Assembly (NCBI RefSeq): GCF_000013885.1
Contig: NC_007964.1
Coordinates: 4,326,001 to 4,390,000, forward strand
Direction of reading: 5' to 3'
From: Nitrobacter hamburgensis X14
Lineage (GTDB): Bacteria > Pseudomonadota > Alphaproteobacteria > Rhizobiales > Xanthobacteraceae
DNA: 64,000 nt
Shown: one piece after another, positions 56,844 to 64,000 of the stretch
Numbering within the stretch: position 1 is the first letter of the stretch
How the letters are laid out: each line of letters begins with the position of its first letter
The notes under the pieces: model-generated
The model's database searches: none
Seen by the model: the letters and a program-made list of their open reading frames with translations, nothing else
What the model was told of the DNA's origin: nothing
Made by a program: the position numbers and the translations under genes

Positions 56844-57275
56844 ATGCCGCCGGTTCCGCCTGCGCCTTCTCAAAGACCCCAGCTCGCCGTCAGCGCCGCG
56901 ATCTTTCGCGACGGCAAGGTTCTGCTGGTGCGCCGCGCCCGGCCGCCCGGCAAGGGCTTGCATTCCCTGCCCGGCGGGCGCGTCGAATTCGGCGAGACCA
57001 TGGCCGAGGCGCTGCATCGCGAGGTGGCGGAGGAAGCCGGGCTCACGGTCGAGATTGTCGGTCTCGCGGGCTGGCGGGAGGTGATTCCAGCCCAACCCGG
57101 CCACGGACATTACCTGGTAATGTCGTTCGCGGCGCGCTGGGTCGCCGGCGAGCCGGTCCTCAACGACGAACTCGACGCCTTCCGTTGGGTCGTCCCGGAA
57201 CTGCCGGACGATCTTGGGCTCACCGAGGGACTGCAAACCATCATCGATTCGGCGCGGCGGCTTGTCGGGGTTTGA
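56844..57275 (+). CDS. NUDIX hydrolase
   Basis: The 143-aa protein has the complete Nudix box GGRVEFGETMAEALHREVAE followed by EAGL (about residues 46-68). It hydrolyses nucleoside diphosphates linked to another group; the N-terminal AAIFRDGKVLLVRRARPPGK suggests an ADP-ribose or dNTP-type substrate, not certain. The palindrome upstream leaves no room for a normal ribosome binding site, so a start inside the frame is possible. Confidence 0.88.
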   Translation: MPPVPPAPSQRPQLAVSAAIFRDGKVLLVRRARPPGKGLHSLPGGRVEFGETMAEALHREVAEEAGLTVEIVGLAGWREVIPAQPGHGHYLVMSFAARWVAGEPVLNDELDAFRWVVPELPDDLGLTEGLQTIIDSARRLVGV

Positions 57276-57358
57276 GCCGCGGCGTGCCCGGCGCTGAACG
57301 CTCTGCCTTGCTTCCATCGCATTGAAAAGGCATATCACGGCGGATTCTGGACCCCTTT

Positions 57359-57736
57359 ATGCGCAAATCGGTTTTTGCCGTTGTTCTGGTGACTGCAATC
57401 TGTTGCGCGCTGCCCGCGCGCGCGCAGGAGGGGGCTGCGCCGTTCGACGGTGACCTGCAACGGCTGGCCGAGATCCTCGGCACACTGCACTATCTTCGCG
57501 GCATCTGCGGCGCCAACGAAGGCGCGAAATGGCGCAATGAAATGCAGGCCCTGATCGACGCCGAGACGCCTTCCGGCGAGCGCCGCGCCAGAATGATCGC
57601 GGGCTTCAACCGCGGCTATAACGGGTTCCAGCAGACCTACCGGGTATGCACGCCGGCCGCGAATGTCGCGATCCGCCGGTATATCGAGGAAGGCGCGAAG
57701 ATTTCCCGCGACCTGACCGCCAGATACGCAAACTGA
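57359..57736 (+). CDS. TIGR02301 family periplasmic protein
   Basis: The 125-aa protein has a signal peptide (MRKSVFAVVLVTAICCALPARAQ region) and the family core LQRLAEILGTLHYLRGICGA and SGERRARMIAGFNRGYNGFQ, with two conserved cysteines (CG and VCT). Found in Rhizobiales; role unknown. It stands after the NUDIX gene in the same direction. Confidence 0.85.
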   Translation: MRKSVFAVVLVTAICCALPARAQEGAAPFDGDLQRLAEILGTLHYLRGICGANEGAKWRNEMQALIDAETPSGERRARMIAGFNRGYNGFQQTYRVCTPAANVAIRRYIEEGAKISRDLTARYAN

Positions 57737-57927
57737 GCCGCGGCTTGCCGCACATTCCAGACTCGGAGCCGAGGTTTGTTTTCGATTTCCGCCGAATACC
57801 TCCCGGATTCCACGTCAAATGCGAAAAGCCGCGTTAACCTTTCCTAAAGAACTGGCTGTCCGGCCCCGATTCGCATGCTAGACCACGGTCGTTAAGCCCT
57901 TCTGTTTCGTCAACGCCCGGAATTTTC

Positions 57928-58194
57928 ATGCGCCAGCCATTTGCATTCAGCCCGGCCCGCGATTCGCTGCCCGATCAGGAGCAGAAACAGGCTGCGCTAA
58001 GTTACCTCAACGAAGCGTGGGCCGAGGCGCGGCACGACGGCGTCGACGGCGATTGTCTGGCGCAGGCTAGCCTGTTCGCGGCTTTCGCGGAACTCGTCAG
58101 CACCTATGGCGAGGACGCCGTGGCGAAGTTCGTCGAAGGTCTTGCGGGCCGCGTCCGCAATGGCGAGTTCTCGATCGCGCTGGCGAGGCAATAA
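57928..58194 (+). CDS. Conserved hypothetical protein (88 aa)
   Basis: The product is helical and acidic (ALSYLNEAWAEARHDGVDGD, LVSTYGEDAVAKFVEGLAGR). No motif is recognised. It has a proper ATG and a plausible context next to convergent pyrC; codon use matches the core genes. Confidence 0.65.
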   Translation: MRQPFAFSPARDSLPDQEQKQAALSYLNEAWAEARHDGVDGDCLAQASLFAAFAELVSTYGEDAVAKFVEGLAGRVRNGEFSIALARQ

Positions 58195-58211
58195 ACCCCC
58201 GGTCCGGCACC

Positions 58212-59546
58212 CTACGGTTTCAGCGTCTCCAGAAAGCGCACCGGTTCGCCCGTGGATGCCGTCGCCAGCTCGCCCTGCCACATCACGCGGCGGCCGCGCA
58301 CGAAAGTGCCGACCGGCCAGCCCGTCACCTCGACACCGTCATAGGGCGTCCATCCCGCGCGCGACGCCATCCACTTGTTGGTGATGGTCTCGCTCCGCTT
58401 GAGATCGACCACGGTGAAGTCGGCATCATAGCCCGCCGCGATCCGCCCCTTGCAGGCGATGTTGAACAGCCGCGCCGGCCCGGCACTGGTGAGATCGACA
58501 AAACGCGCCAGCGACAACCGGTCCGCATTGACGTGATCCAGCATCAAGGGCACCAGCGTCTGCACGCCGGTCATGCCTGATGGCGAGGCGGGATAGGTCT
58601 TCCGCTTTTCTTCCAGCGTGTGCGGGGCGTGATCGGAGCCGAGCACGTCGATGATGCCCTGCTTGATGCCGTTCCAGATGCCGGCACGATGAGCGGCATT
58701 GCGCACCGGCGGATTCATTTGCGCCAGCGTGCCGAGCCGCTCGTAGCATCCGGGCGCGACCATTGTCAGGTGATGCGGCGTCGCCTCGCAGGAAGCGACA
58801 TCCTTGTGGTCGCGCAGATATTCGATCTCCTCGCGGGTCGAGATATGCAGCACGTGAATGCGCTTTCCGGTCTCGCGGGCGAGATTGACCAGCCGCTGCG
58901 TCGCCAGCAACGCGGCGGTTTCGTCGCGCCATACCGGATGCGAGCGCGGATCGCCCTCGATGCGCAATCCCTTGCGATCGTTGAGGCGGTATTCGTCCTC
59001 GGCGTGAAACGACGCGCGGCGGCGGATCACCCTGAAGATTTTTCGCAGGCTGTCATCGTCCTCGACCAGCAGCGCGCCGGTGGAGGATCCGACGAACACC
59101 TTGACGCCGGCGCAACCCGGCGCGCGCTCCAGTTCGGGCAGGTCCTGCACGTTGTCGCGGGTGCCGCCGATGAAGAAAGCGAAGTCGCAGTGCATCCGGT
59201 GGTGACCCGCCCTCACCTTTGCGGTGAAAGTCTCCTCGGTCACGGTCAGCGGATTGGTGTTCGGCATCTCGAACACCGCGGTCACGCCGCCCATCACGGC
59301 GCTGCGCGAGCCGGTTTCGAGGTCTTCCTTGTGCGTCAGCCCCGGCTCGCGGAAATGCACCTGGGTGTCGATCACGCCGGGCAGGATATGCAGCCCCCGG
59401 CAGTCGATCACCTCGCCCGCGTCGGCGTGACCCAGCCCGCCGATGGCAGCGATGCGACCGCCGGAAACAGCGATGTCGCCGACCCCCTCGCCGTCCTGAT
59501 TGACGATGGTGCCCGCTCTCAGAATCACGTCAAATGTCTTGGTCAT
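58212..59546 (-). CDS. pyrC: Dihydroorotase-type amidohydrolase
   Basis: The 444-aa protein starts MTKTFDVILRAGTIVNQDGE. Metal and catalytic motifs: GVIDTQVHFREPGLTHKEDL (about residues 55-74), KVFVGSSTG (the lysine to be carboxylated), SFHAEDE, HVLHISTREEI and GSDHAPHTLEEK. It would close carbamoyl-aspartate to dihydroorotate in pyrimidine synthesis. The first His of the usual HxH is Gln (TQVHFR), a variant seen in this group but worth noting. An allantoinase-like role is less likely. Confidence 0.85.
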   Translation of the reverse strand: MTKTFDVILRAGTIVNQDGEGVGDIAVSGGRIAAIGGLGHADAGEVIDCRGLHILPGVIDTQVHFREPGLTHKEDLETGSRSAVMGGVTAVFEMPNTNPLTVTEETFTAKVRAGHHRMHCDFAFFIGGTRDNVQDLPELERAPGCAGVKVFVGSSTGALLVEDDDSLRKIFRVIRRRASFHAEDEYRLNDRKGLRIEGDPRSHPVWRDETAALLATQRLVNLARETGKRIHVLHISTREEIEYLRDHKDVASCEATPHHLTMVAPGCYERLGTLAQMNPPVRNAAHRAGIWNGIKQGIIDVLGSDHAPHTLEEKRKTYPASPSGMTGVQTLVPLMLDHVNADRLSLARFVDLTSAGPARLFNIACKGRIAAGYDADFTVVDLKRSETITNKWMASRAGWTPYDGVEVTGWPVGTFVRGRRVMWQGELATASTGEPVRFLETLKP

Positions 59547-59712
59547 CGTTCCCGACAGCTTCTTCCGCACGCCGCGGCGCCACGCGGACCTTGTTGCCGG
59601 CACCATAGCGGCTTACGTTCCGAAGCGAAATCCGGCACGCAGGTTTCCCCGGGCCACTGCGTAAGGACCAGACAAGAGAACAACGCCCGGCCAAGAGACC
59701 AAGAGAAGTGTC

Positions 59713-60594
59713 ATGAAAGCAGCGTTTCTTCCCGACCGGGGAGTGGTCAAGGTCAGCGGCGACGACGCCCGCAATTTTCTCAACGGTCTCGTGACCACGG
59801 ACGTGACCAAGATCCAGCCGGGCTTCGGCCGGTTCGGCGCGCTGCTGACGCCGCAGGGCAAGATCACGTTCGATTTCCTCATCACCGAAGCCCAGCCCGG
59901 CCACGGAGGCGGCTTTCTCATCGACTGCCCGTTGTCGCTGGCGCAGTCGCTCGCGACCAAGCTCGGCTTCTACAAGCTGCGCGCCAAGGTCACGGTCGAC
60001 AACATCTCCAGCACGCTTGGCGTGCTGGCGGCCTGGGATGGCGAGCCCGCCATGAAGCCGGACCTGACCTTCGCCGACCCGCGTAGCGACAGGCTCGGCT
60101 GGCGCATTCTCGCGCCGGAGGAACTCGCGACCCGAGCGGCCACTGTGATAGGCGCCGAACTGGTCGAAAGCGCCGACTACGACGCCCACCGGATCGCAGC
60201 GGGTGTGCCGAGCGGCGGAACAGATTTCATGTTCGGCGACGCCTTTCCGCATGAAGCCAACATGGACCGGCTGCACGGCGTCGATTTCGACAAGGGCTGC
60301 TATGTCGGTCAGGAAGTGGTTTCGCGCATGGAGCACCGCGGCACCGCGCGCAGCCGGATTGTGCGGGTGCTCCTGGACGATGGCGCGCCGGATGCAGGCA
60401 CGGCCATCGTCGCGGCGGACAAGTCCGTGGGCACCATGGGCTCGTCGGCCGCGAGCCAAGGTCTTGCGCTGCTGCGGCTGGATCGCGCCGCGGACGCGAT
60501 CGAGGCCGGGATCGCCTTGACCGCAGGCGGCATTCCGATCCGCGTCGCCGATCCGGACGACCTGAAGCTCCCGGCGAAGACGACCGTTGCATGA
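59713..60594 (+). CDS. ygfZ: Folate-binding Fe-S biogenesis protein YgfZ
   Basis: The 293-aa protein has the GcvT-like fold start (GVVKVSGDDARNFLNGLVTT) and the signature KGCYVGQEVVSRMEHRG (about residues 195-211), with the conserved reactive Cys. It uses tetrahydrofolate to support Fe-S enzyme assembly. It is divergent from pyrC. The glycosylase gene follows with a 4-base overlap. Confidence 0.9.
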   Translation: MKAAFLPDRGVVKVSGDDARNFLNGLVTTDVTKIQPGFGRFGALLTPQGKITFDFLITEAQPGHGGGFLIDCPLSLAQSLATKLGFYKLRAKVTVDNISSTLGVLAAWDGEPAMKPDLTFADPRSDRLGWRILAPEELATRAATVIGAELVESADYDAHRIAAGVPSGGTDFMFGDAFPHEANMDRLHGVDFDKGCYVGQEVVSRMEHRGTARSRIVRVLLDDGAPDAGTAIVAADKSVGTMGSSAASQGLALLRLDRAADAIEAGIALTAGGIPIRVADPDDLKLPAKTTVA

Positions 60595-61217
60595 CGCAAT
60601 CCGCGCGCCTGCATGCCGACGGCGTGATGCGCTGCCCGTGGCCCGGCGACGACCCGCTCTACCTCGCCTATCACGACACCGAGTGGGGCATACCCGAATA
60701 CGACGATCGCGCGCTGTTCGAAAAGCTGATCCTCGACGGCTTTCAGGCTGGCCTGTCGTGGATCACGATTTTGCGCAAGCGCGACAACTTCCGCCGCGCC
60801 TTCGACGATTTCAACCCCGAGACAATCGCCCGCTACGGCGAGAACAAGATCCACGCGCTGATGAACGATGCCGGCATCGTGCGCAATCGGGCGAAAATCG
60901 AGGGCACTGTGACCAGCGCGAAATCCTATCTCGCGATCATGGAGCAGGGTCCGGGCTTTTCCGCATTGCTGTGGGACTTCATGGACGGCAGGCCGAAGGT
61001 CAACCGGTTCAAGACCACGGCGAGCGTACCTGCCTCGACGGCGCTGTCGATCACGATATCGAAGGAACTGGCATCGCGCGGATTCAAGTTCGTCGGGCCC
61101 ACGATCGTGTATGCCTTCATGCAGGCGACCGGCATGGTCAACGACCATCTGGTGGCCTGCCATTGCCATGAGACATGCGGCAAGCAGACGCGCAAGCCGC
61201 GTTTCAAGACGAAATGA
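60591..61217 (+). CDS. tag: DNA-3-methyladenine glycosylase I
   Basis: The 208-aa protein has the Tag zinc site: RCPW, YHDTEWG (His, Asp, Trp), and the late HxxxC set VNDHLVACHCHETC. GFQAGLSWITILRKRDNFRR is the conserved helix-hairpin-helix region. It removes 3-methyladenine from alkylated DNA. ATG overlaps the ygfZ stop; the next gene overlaps its stop (ATGA), so all three are one operon. Confidence 0.93.
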   Translation: MTQSARLHADGVMRCPWPGDDPLYLAYHDTEWGIPEYDDRALFEKLILDGFQAGLSWITILRKRDNFRRAFDDFNPETIARYGENKIHALMNDAGIVRNRAKIEGTVTSAKSYLAIMEQGPGFSALLWDFMDGRPKVNRFKTTASVPASTALSITISKELASRGFKFVGPTIVYAFMQATGMVNDHLVACHCHETCGKQTRKPRFKTK

Positions 61218-61825
61218 CCGCACGGGCCGCCCCGAAAACCGCGACGCGCGCCTGGCAGCGGATGCTGTCCGGCCGGCGGCTCGACCTGCTCGATCCCTCG
61301 CCGCTCGACATCGAGGTCGCCGATATCGCGCATGGCCTCGCCCGGGTCGCGCGATGGAACGGCCAGACCCGCGGCGCGCACATTTTCTCGGTCGCGCAGC
61401 ACACGCTGCTGGTCGAGGCCGTGATGCGCGAGCACGCGCCGCGCATCGATATCCGGGTGCGGCTGGCGGCGCTGCTGCACGACGCGCCGGAATATGTCAT
61501 CGGCGACATGATCTCGCCGTTCAAGGCGGTGATCGGCGGTTCCTACAAGGTGGTGGAGAAGCGGCTGTTGTCGGCGATCCACATCCGCTTCGGACTGCCG
61601 CCGGCGCTGCCCGCCGACATCGAACAGCAGATCAAGGATGCCGACATAGGCGCGGCCTATCTCGAAGCGACCCATCTCGCTGGTTTCTCTGAGCCAGAGG
61701 CCCGACGGCTGTTCGGCAGCGATCCCGGCCTGCCGGCGGCGATGATCGACGACTATCTGACGCCGTGGCCAGCAGGCAAGGCCGAGAAGCGGTTCCTGGC
61801 GCGGTTCAGGAGCCTGCACTGCTAG
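61214..61825 (+). CDS. HD-domain phosphohydrolase (YfbR-like)
   Basis: The ATG at 61214 overlaps the tag stop codon. HD-domain signature: THGRHI-type IFSVAQHTLLVEAVM, then RLAALLHDAPEYVIGDMISP and KDADIGAAYLEATHL, giving the metal His/Asp set. The family dephosphorylates (d)NMPs; the precise substrate is not clear. The frame extends upstream into tag but the start above is favoured. Confidence 0.85.
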   Translation: MTARAAPKTATRAWQRMLSGRRLDLLDPSPLDIEVADIAHGLARVARWNGQTRGAHIFSVAQHTLLVEAVMREHAPRIDIRVRLAALLHDAPEYVIGDMISPFKAVIGGSYKVVEKRLLSAIHIRFGLPPALPADIEQQIKDADIGAAYLEATHLAGFSEPEARRLFGSDPGLPAAMIDDYLTPWPAGKAEKRFLARFRSLHC

Positions 61826-61873
61826 GGCGGGATGAGGAAAAGTGTGTAGCGGTTTTCCGCGCACATCCCGCTC
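61825..61873. repeat. Dispersed GGGCGGGATG palindrome
   Basis: GGGCGGGATGAGGAAAAGTG, then TGTAGCGGTTTTCCGCGCAC and ATCCCGCTC: an imperfect palindrome of a repeat type frequent after genes in Bradyrhizobium-like genomes. It follows the HD gene. Confidence 0.75.
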
Positions 61874-61967
61874 AACATATCGGAATCGCATCGGCGTTTC
61901 GGTACGCGGACCGCCTTTCGTCCCCGCGAGCGCGGGCTTATAATCTTCCAGAAAGACCAAGGACACC

Positions 61968-62474
61968 ATGATCCACGTCTGCTCGCTTGCCGCACTTGCC
62001 GAAACCGTGAGAACCACGGGCGCCAGTCATATCCTCACCGTGATGGCCAACGTCGATCAGGTGCGACGTCCGACGTCCGTTCTCGAAGCCAATCATCTGA
62101 AGGTGTCGATGGACGACATCGACGAACCCGCGGACGGCTTCATCGCGCCGAACGACGGCCATATCCTGCAGCTTCTCGCCTTCGTGCGCGGCTGGGATCG
62201 CAAGGCGCCGCTGGTCGTGCATTGCTACGCCGGAATCAGCCGCTCGTCCGCGAGCGCTTTCACCGCTGCCTGCGCGCTCAATCCGCATCGCGACGAGATC
62301 ACCATCGCACGGCAAATCCGCGCGGCTTCGCCGATCGCGCAACCGAACCGCCTGATCGTGGCGCTGGCGGACAAGGCACTGGGCCGCGAGGGACGGATGC
62401 TGCGCGCGCTCGACGTGATGGGGCCCGGCAACATGACGATCGAAGGCCGACCGTTCCGCGTCGATCTGGAATAG
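61968..62474 (+). CDS. Tyrosine-phosphatase-like protein
   Basis: The 168-aa protein has the P-loop CX5R motif in VHCYAGISRSSA (about residues 84-95) and a supporting aspartate earlier in LKVSMDDIDEPADG. It resembles the dual-specificity/tyrosine phosphatase family. Whether it acts on proteins or small phosphates is unknown. Helix-rich C-terminal half with LIVALADKALGREGRML. Confidence 0.8.
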   Translation: MIHVCSLAALAETVRTTGASHILTVMANVDQVRRPTSVLEANHLKVSMDDIDEPADGFIAPNDGHILQLLAFVRGWDRKAPLVVHCYAGISRSSASAFTAACALNPHRDEITIARQIRAASPIAQPNRLIVALADKALGREGRMLRALDVMGPGNMTIEGRPFRVDLE

Positions 62475-62479
62475 GCGTT

Positions 62480-62530
62480 AGAGCATTTCCCGGTGAAGTG
62501 GAAACCGGTTCACCGTGAGGAAATGCGACC
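62480..62530. repeat. Dispersed AGAGCATTTCC palindrome
   Basis: AGAGCATTTCCCGGTGAAGT, then GGAAACCGGTTCACCGTGAG and GAAATGCGACC. An imperfect palindrome of the same general type as those at 56793 and 61825, located between convergent genes. Confidence 0.75.
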
Positions 62531-62587
62531 ACTCAATAGCTTAGAGCGCCCATCCGACCCCGATCCGCCGTCGCGCAGCGTTCGCGA

Positions 62588-63358
62588 TCAGGCCGCGCGC
62601 CGCCGCACAAGCAGCGCCTCGCCGAACGCTTCGAACAGCGCCCGGTTGATCGGATTGCGCTGCGGATCGTATTCGGCGTGCCATTGCACACCGAGCGCGA
62701 ACGCCGGCGCATCCGCGATGCGGACCGCCTCGATGGTGCCGTCCTCGGCCACGCCCTCGACGACGACGCGCTCGCCGGGTTCGAGGATGGCTTGGCCGTG
62801 CAGCGAATTGACGCGGATGGTCTCGCGGCCGAGCAAGCGCGCGAACACCCCGCCCTGGACGAGACGGACCTCGTGACGGTCAGCGAACACCACGGTCATA
62901 TCCGGATGAATCTCGCCGTTCTCAAGTCGCGCCATCCGATGATTCAGGCGTCCCGGCAATTCGCGAATCTCCGGATGCAGCGAGCCGCCGAATGCGACGT
63001 TCATCTCCTGGACGCCGCGGCAGATGCCGAAAATCGGGACGCCGCGGGTTACGCAGGCTTCCGCCAACGACAATGCGAGACCGTCGCGGTTGACGTCGTA
63101 AGGCTCATGCCGCGGATTCGGCTCGGCGCGGAAACGGCTCGGATGGACGTTGGCGCGCGCACCCGCCAGCACGACACCGTCGACCACATCGAGCAACGCT
63201 CCGATCTCGGTAATCTCCGGACAGCCCGCGAACATCAGCGGCAGCGCGCCGGCGACCTGCGCAACCGCCCGCAGGTTCCGCTCGCTGATCATCTGCACCT
63301 CAAATCGGTCCTCGACACGGTGCGAAGTCCCGATCATGCCGACTACCGGCTTTCTCAT
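62588..63358 (-). CDS. Class I glutamine-amidotransferase-like peptidase C26 (PuuD-like)
   Basis: The 256-aa protein has the C26 nucleophile motif IFGICRGVQEMNVAFGG (about residues 113-129) and the His/Glu pair in ALGVQWHAEYDPQ (about 222-234). The family includes gamma-glutamyl-GABA hydrolase (PuuD) of putrescine breakdown. The start MRKPVVGMIGTSH is the usual one. No other puu genes are near, so the substrate is not sure. Confidence 0.87.
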   Translation of the reverse strand: MRKPVVGMIGTSHRVEDRFEVQMISERNLRAVAQVAGALPLMFAGCPEITEIGALLDVVDGVVLAGARANVHPSRFRAEPNPRHEPYDVNRDGLALSLAEACVTRGVPIFGICRGVQEMNVAFGGSLHPEIRELPGRLNHRMARLENGEIHPDMTVVFADRHEVRLVQGGVFARLLGRETIRVNSLHGQAILEPGERVVVEGVAEDGTIEAVRIADAPAFALGVQWHAEYDPQRNPINRALFEAFGEALLVRRRAA

Positions 63359-63779
63359 CGCCAGACACCCAACGCTGACAGCAGGTCGTCGATCCGGATA
63401 TGCATTTTAGGATTTTTCGCGGAGGGAGCGGCTCGCGGTAAATCGATTCCGACAGATTGTTTTGACGATCATGCCTCCCGACCGAATTCGGATCAACACC
63501 TTATAACGATGAGCAGTCGGCCGAGAACGCCGCCGAGGCGGCCGAGCGCATCCGCAACCTGGAGAGCGTGGCCGAAGGCGTCCGGCGCTTCCTTGTCGAG
63601 CGGGGCGGCCGGTTAGGCCATTTCGATCCGCTCGCTTCCAATGTGCTTCCGGTTCGGTTCGGTGAAGGGGCCGTGCTGGCGTAACCCTTGAGAAGGTTGG
63701 CGCGCCAGGGAGGATGAAGTTGGGCACCGCTATGTCATTGTAGGATCGCTACAATCTTAGTCCATCAACCACGGACCTA
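63359..63779. other. Right-end stretch with a possible coding remnant
   Basis: On the plus strand the frame ending at about 63683 reads SAENAAEAAERIRNLESVAE, then GVRRFLVERGGRLGHFDPLA, which looks like a C-terminal fragment, but no start or family is visible. The rest has no recognised feature. Confidence 0.3.
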
Positions 63780-63932
63780 TTAGTCAGGAGGTTCCCTTTT
63801 TTGGTCACGACGTTTCTGTGCGTGTCTCGACACTTCGGCAATCGCGAGTTCTTTCAACCAAGCGTCACCACCGTCGAGAACGCCGACATTCATCATTACC
63901 GCGCCATTTTCCCCCAAGTCGTGATATTCCAT
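63780..63932 (-). CDS. Small hypothetical protein
   Basis: The 50-aa product MEYHDLGENGAVMMNVGVLD, then GGDAWLKELAIAEVSRHAQK and RRDQKREPPD is polar, with a basic tail. No family is recognised. The frame extends upstream to 63989. Confidence is low because it lies at the window edge. Confidence 0.4.
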   Translation of the reverse strand: MEYHDLGENGAVMMNVGVLDGGDAWLKELAIAEVSRHAQKRRDQKREPPD

Positions 63933-64000
63933 CAAACCAGCTCGGCAGAAAATTTTCCAAATTCGATCGGTTGCTCGGCAGAAGATCACTTCAAGATAGA

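Noticed and set aside
58620..60086. 488-codon plus-strand frame over dihydroorotase and YgfZ
   Set aside because: Antisense to pyrC and out of frame in ygfZ, with no recognisable domain.

Overview
The window looks like chromosome or large-plasmid DNA of an alphaproteobacterium of the Bradyrhizobium / Nitrobacter / Afipia group (Nitrobacteraceae). Support comes from the high GC, from families common in this group (TIGR02301 protein, aa3-type cytochrome oxidase subunit IV, TRIC channel, tandem DUF3147 proteins), and from palindromic repeats of the Bradyrhizobium type in the right-hand part. The species assignment is inference.

The window has two very different halves. From 1 to about 51.5 kb it is accessory DNA dense in insertion sequences and gene debris. 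IS families seen: IS5 (IS427 and IS1031 groups), IS110, IS66, IS4, IS630, IS3, IS91 and IS21-like ends. Between them sit intact cargo genes: a thermonuclease, an iron-permease-like protein with a DUF1003 protein, a divergent cell-wall pair (L,D-transpeptidase and M15-like carboxypeptidase), an M20 amidohydrolase with a TRIC channel, an imidazolonepropionase-like hydrolase, DedA, an FMN reductase, an extradiol dioxygenase, a PRC-barrel protein, BrkB, CsbD, an SbmA/YddA-type ABC exporter, topoisomerase IB, and a PAP2 / DUF3147 operon. Broken genes are nearly as common: a GAF/histidine kinase, CheB-CheR, YncE, DUF1016 nuclease, RND pump, pyrophosphatase, DnaE2, DinB, DNA ligase, SRAP pieces and an integrase. 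Nested insertions with readable target duplications record the order of events.

The accessory half ends at an intact tRNA-Pro(CGG) gene (51528-51604, minus). Abutting it is an integration module: a 277-aa protein of unknown function, a helix-turn-helix excisionase-like protein and a tyrosine integrase, all tightly coupled, with a divergent 293-aa unknown gene. A separate initiator-tRNA 3' half lies at 47936. This is the most likely boundary of a genomic island.

From 51.7 to 63.4 kb the DNA is ordinary core genome: Sua5, an FAD-linked D-2-hydroxyacid dehydrogenase-like enzyme, SRAP/YedK, NUDIX, dihydroorotase, YgfZ, 3-methyladenine glycosylase I, an HD hydrolase, a tyrosine-phosphatase-like protein and a C26 peptidase, with only one IS (IS630). 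I found no CRISPR array, phage structural genes or rRNA. No clearly new multi-gene system stands out. The best candidates for new biology are the tRNA-Pro integrase module with its two unknown proteins, a 392-bp IS66-derived mini-element, and the PAP2 / DUF3147 overlap operon.
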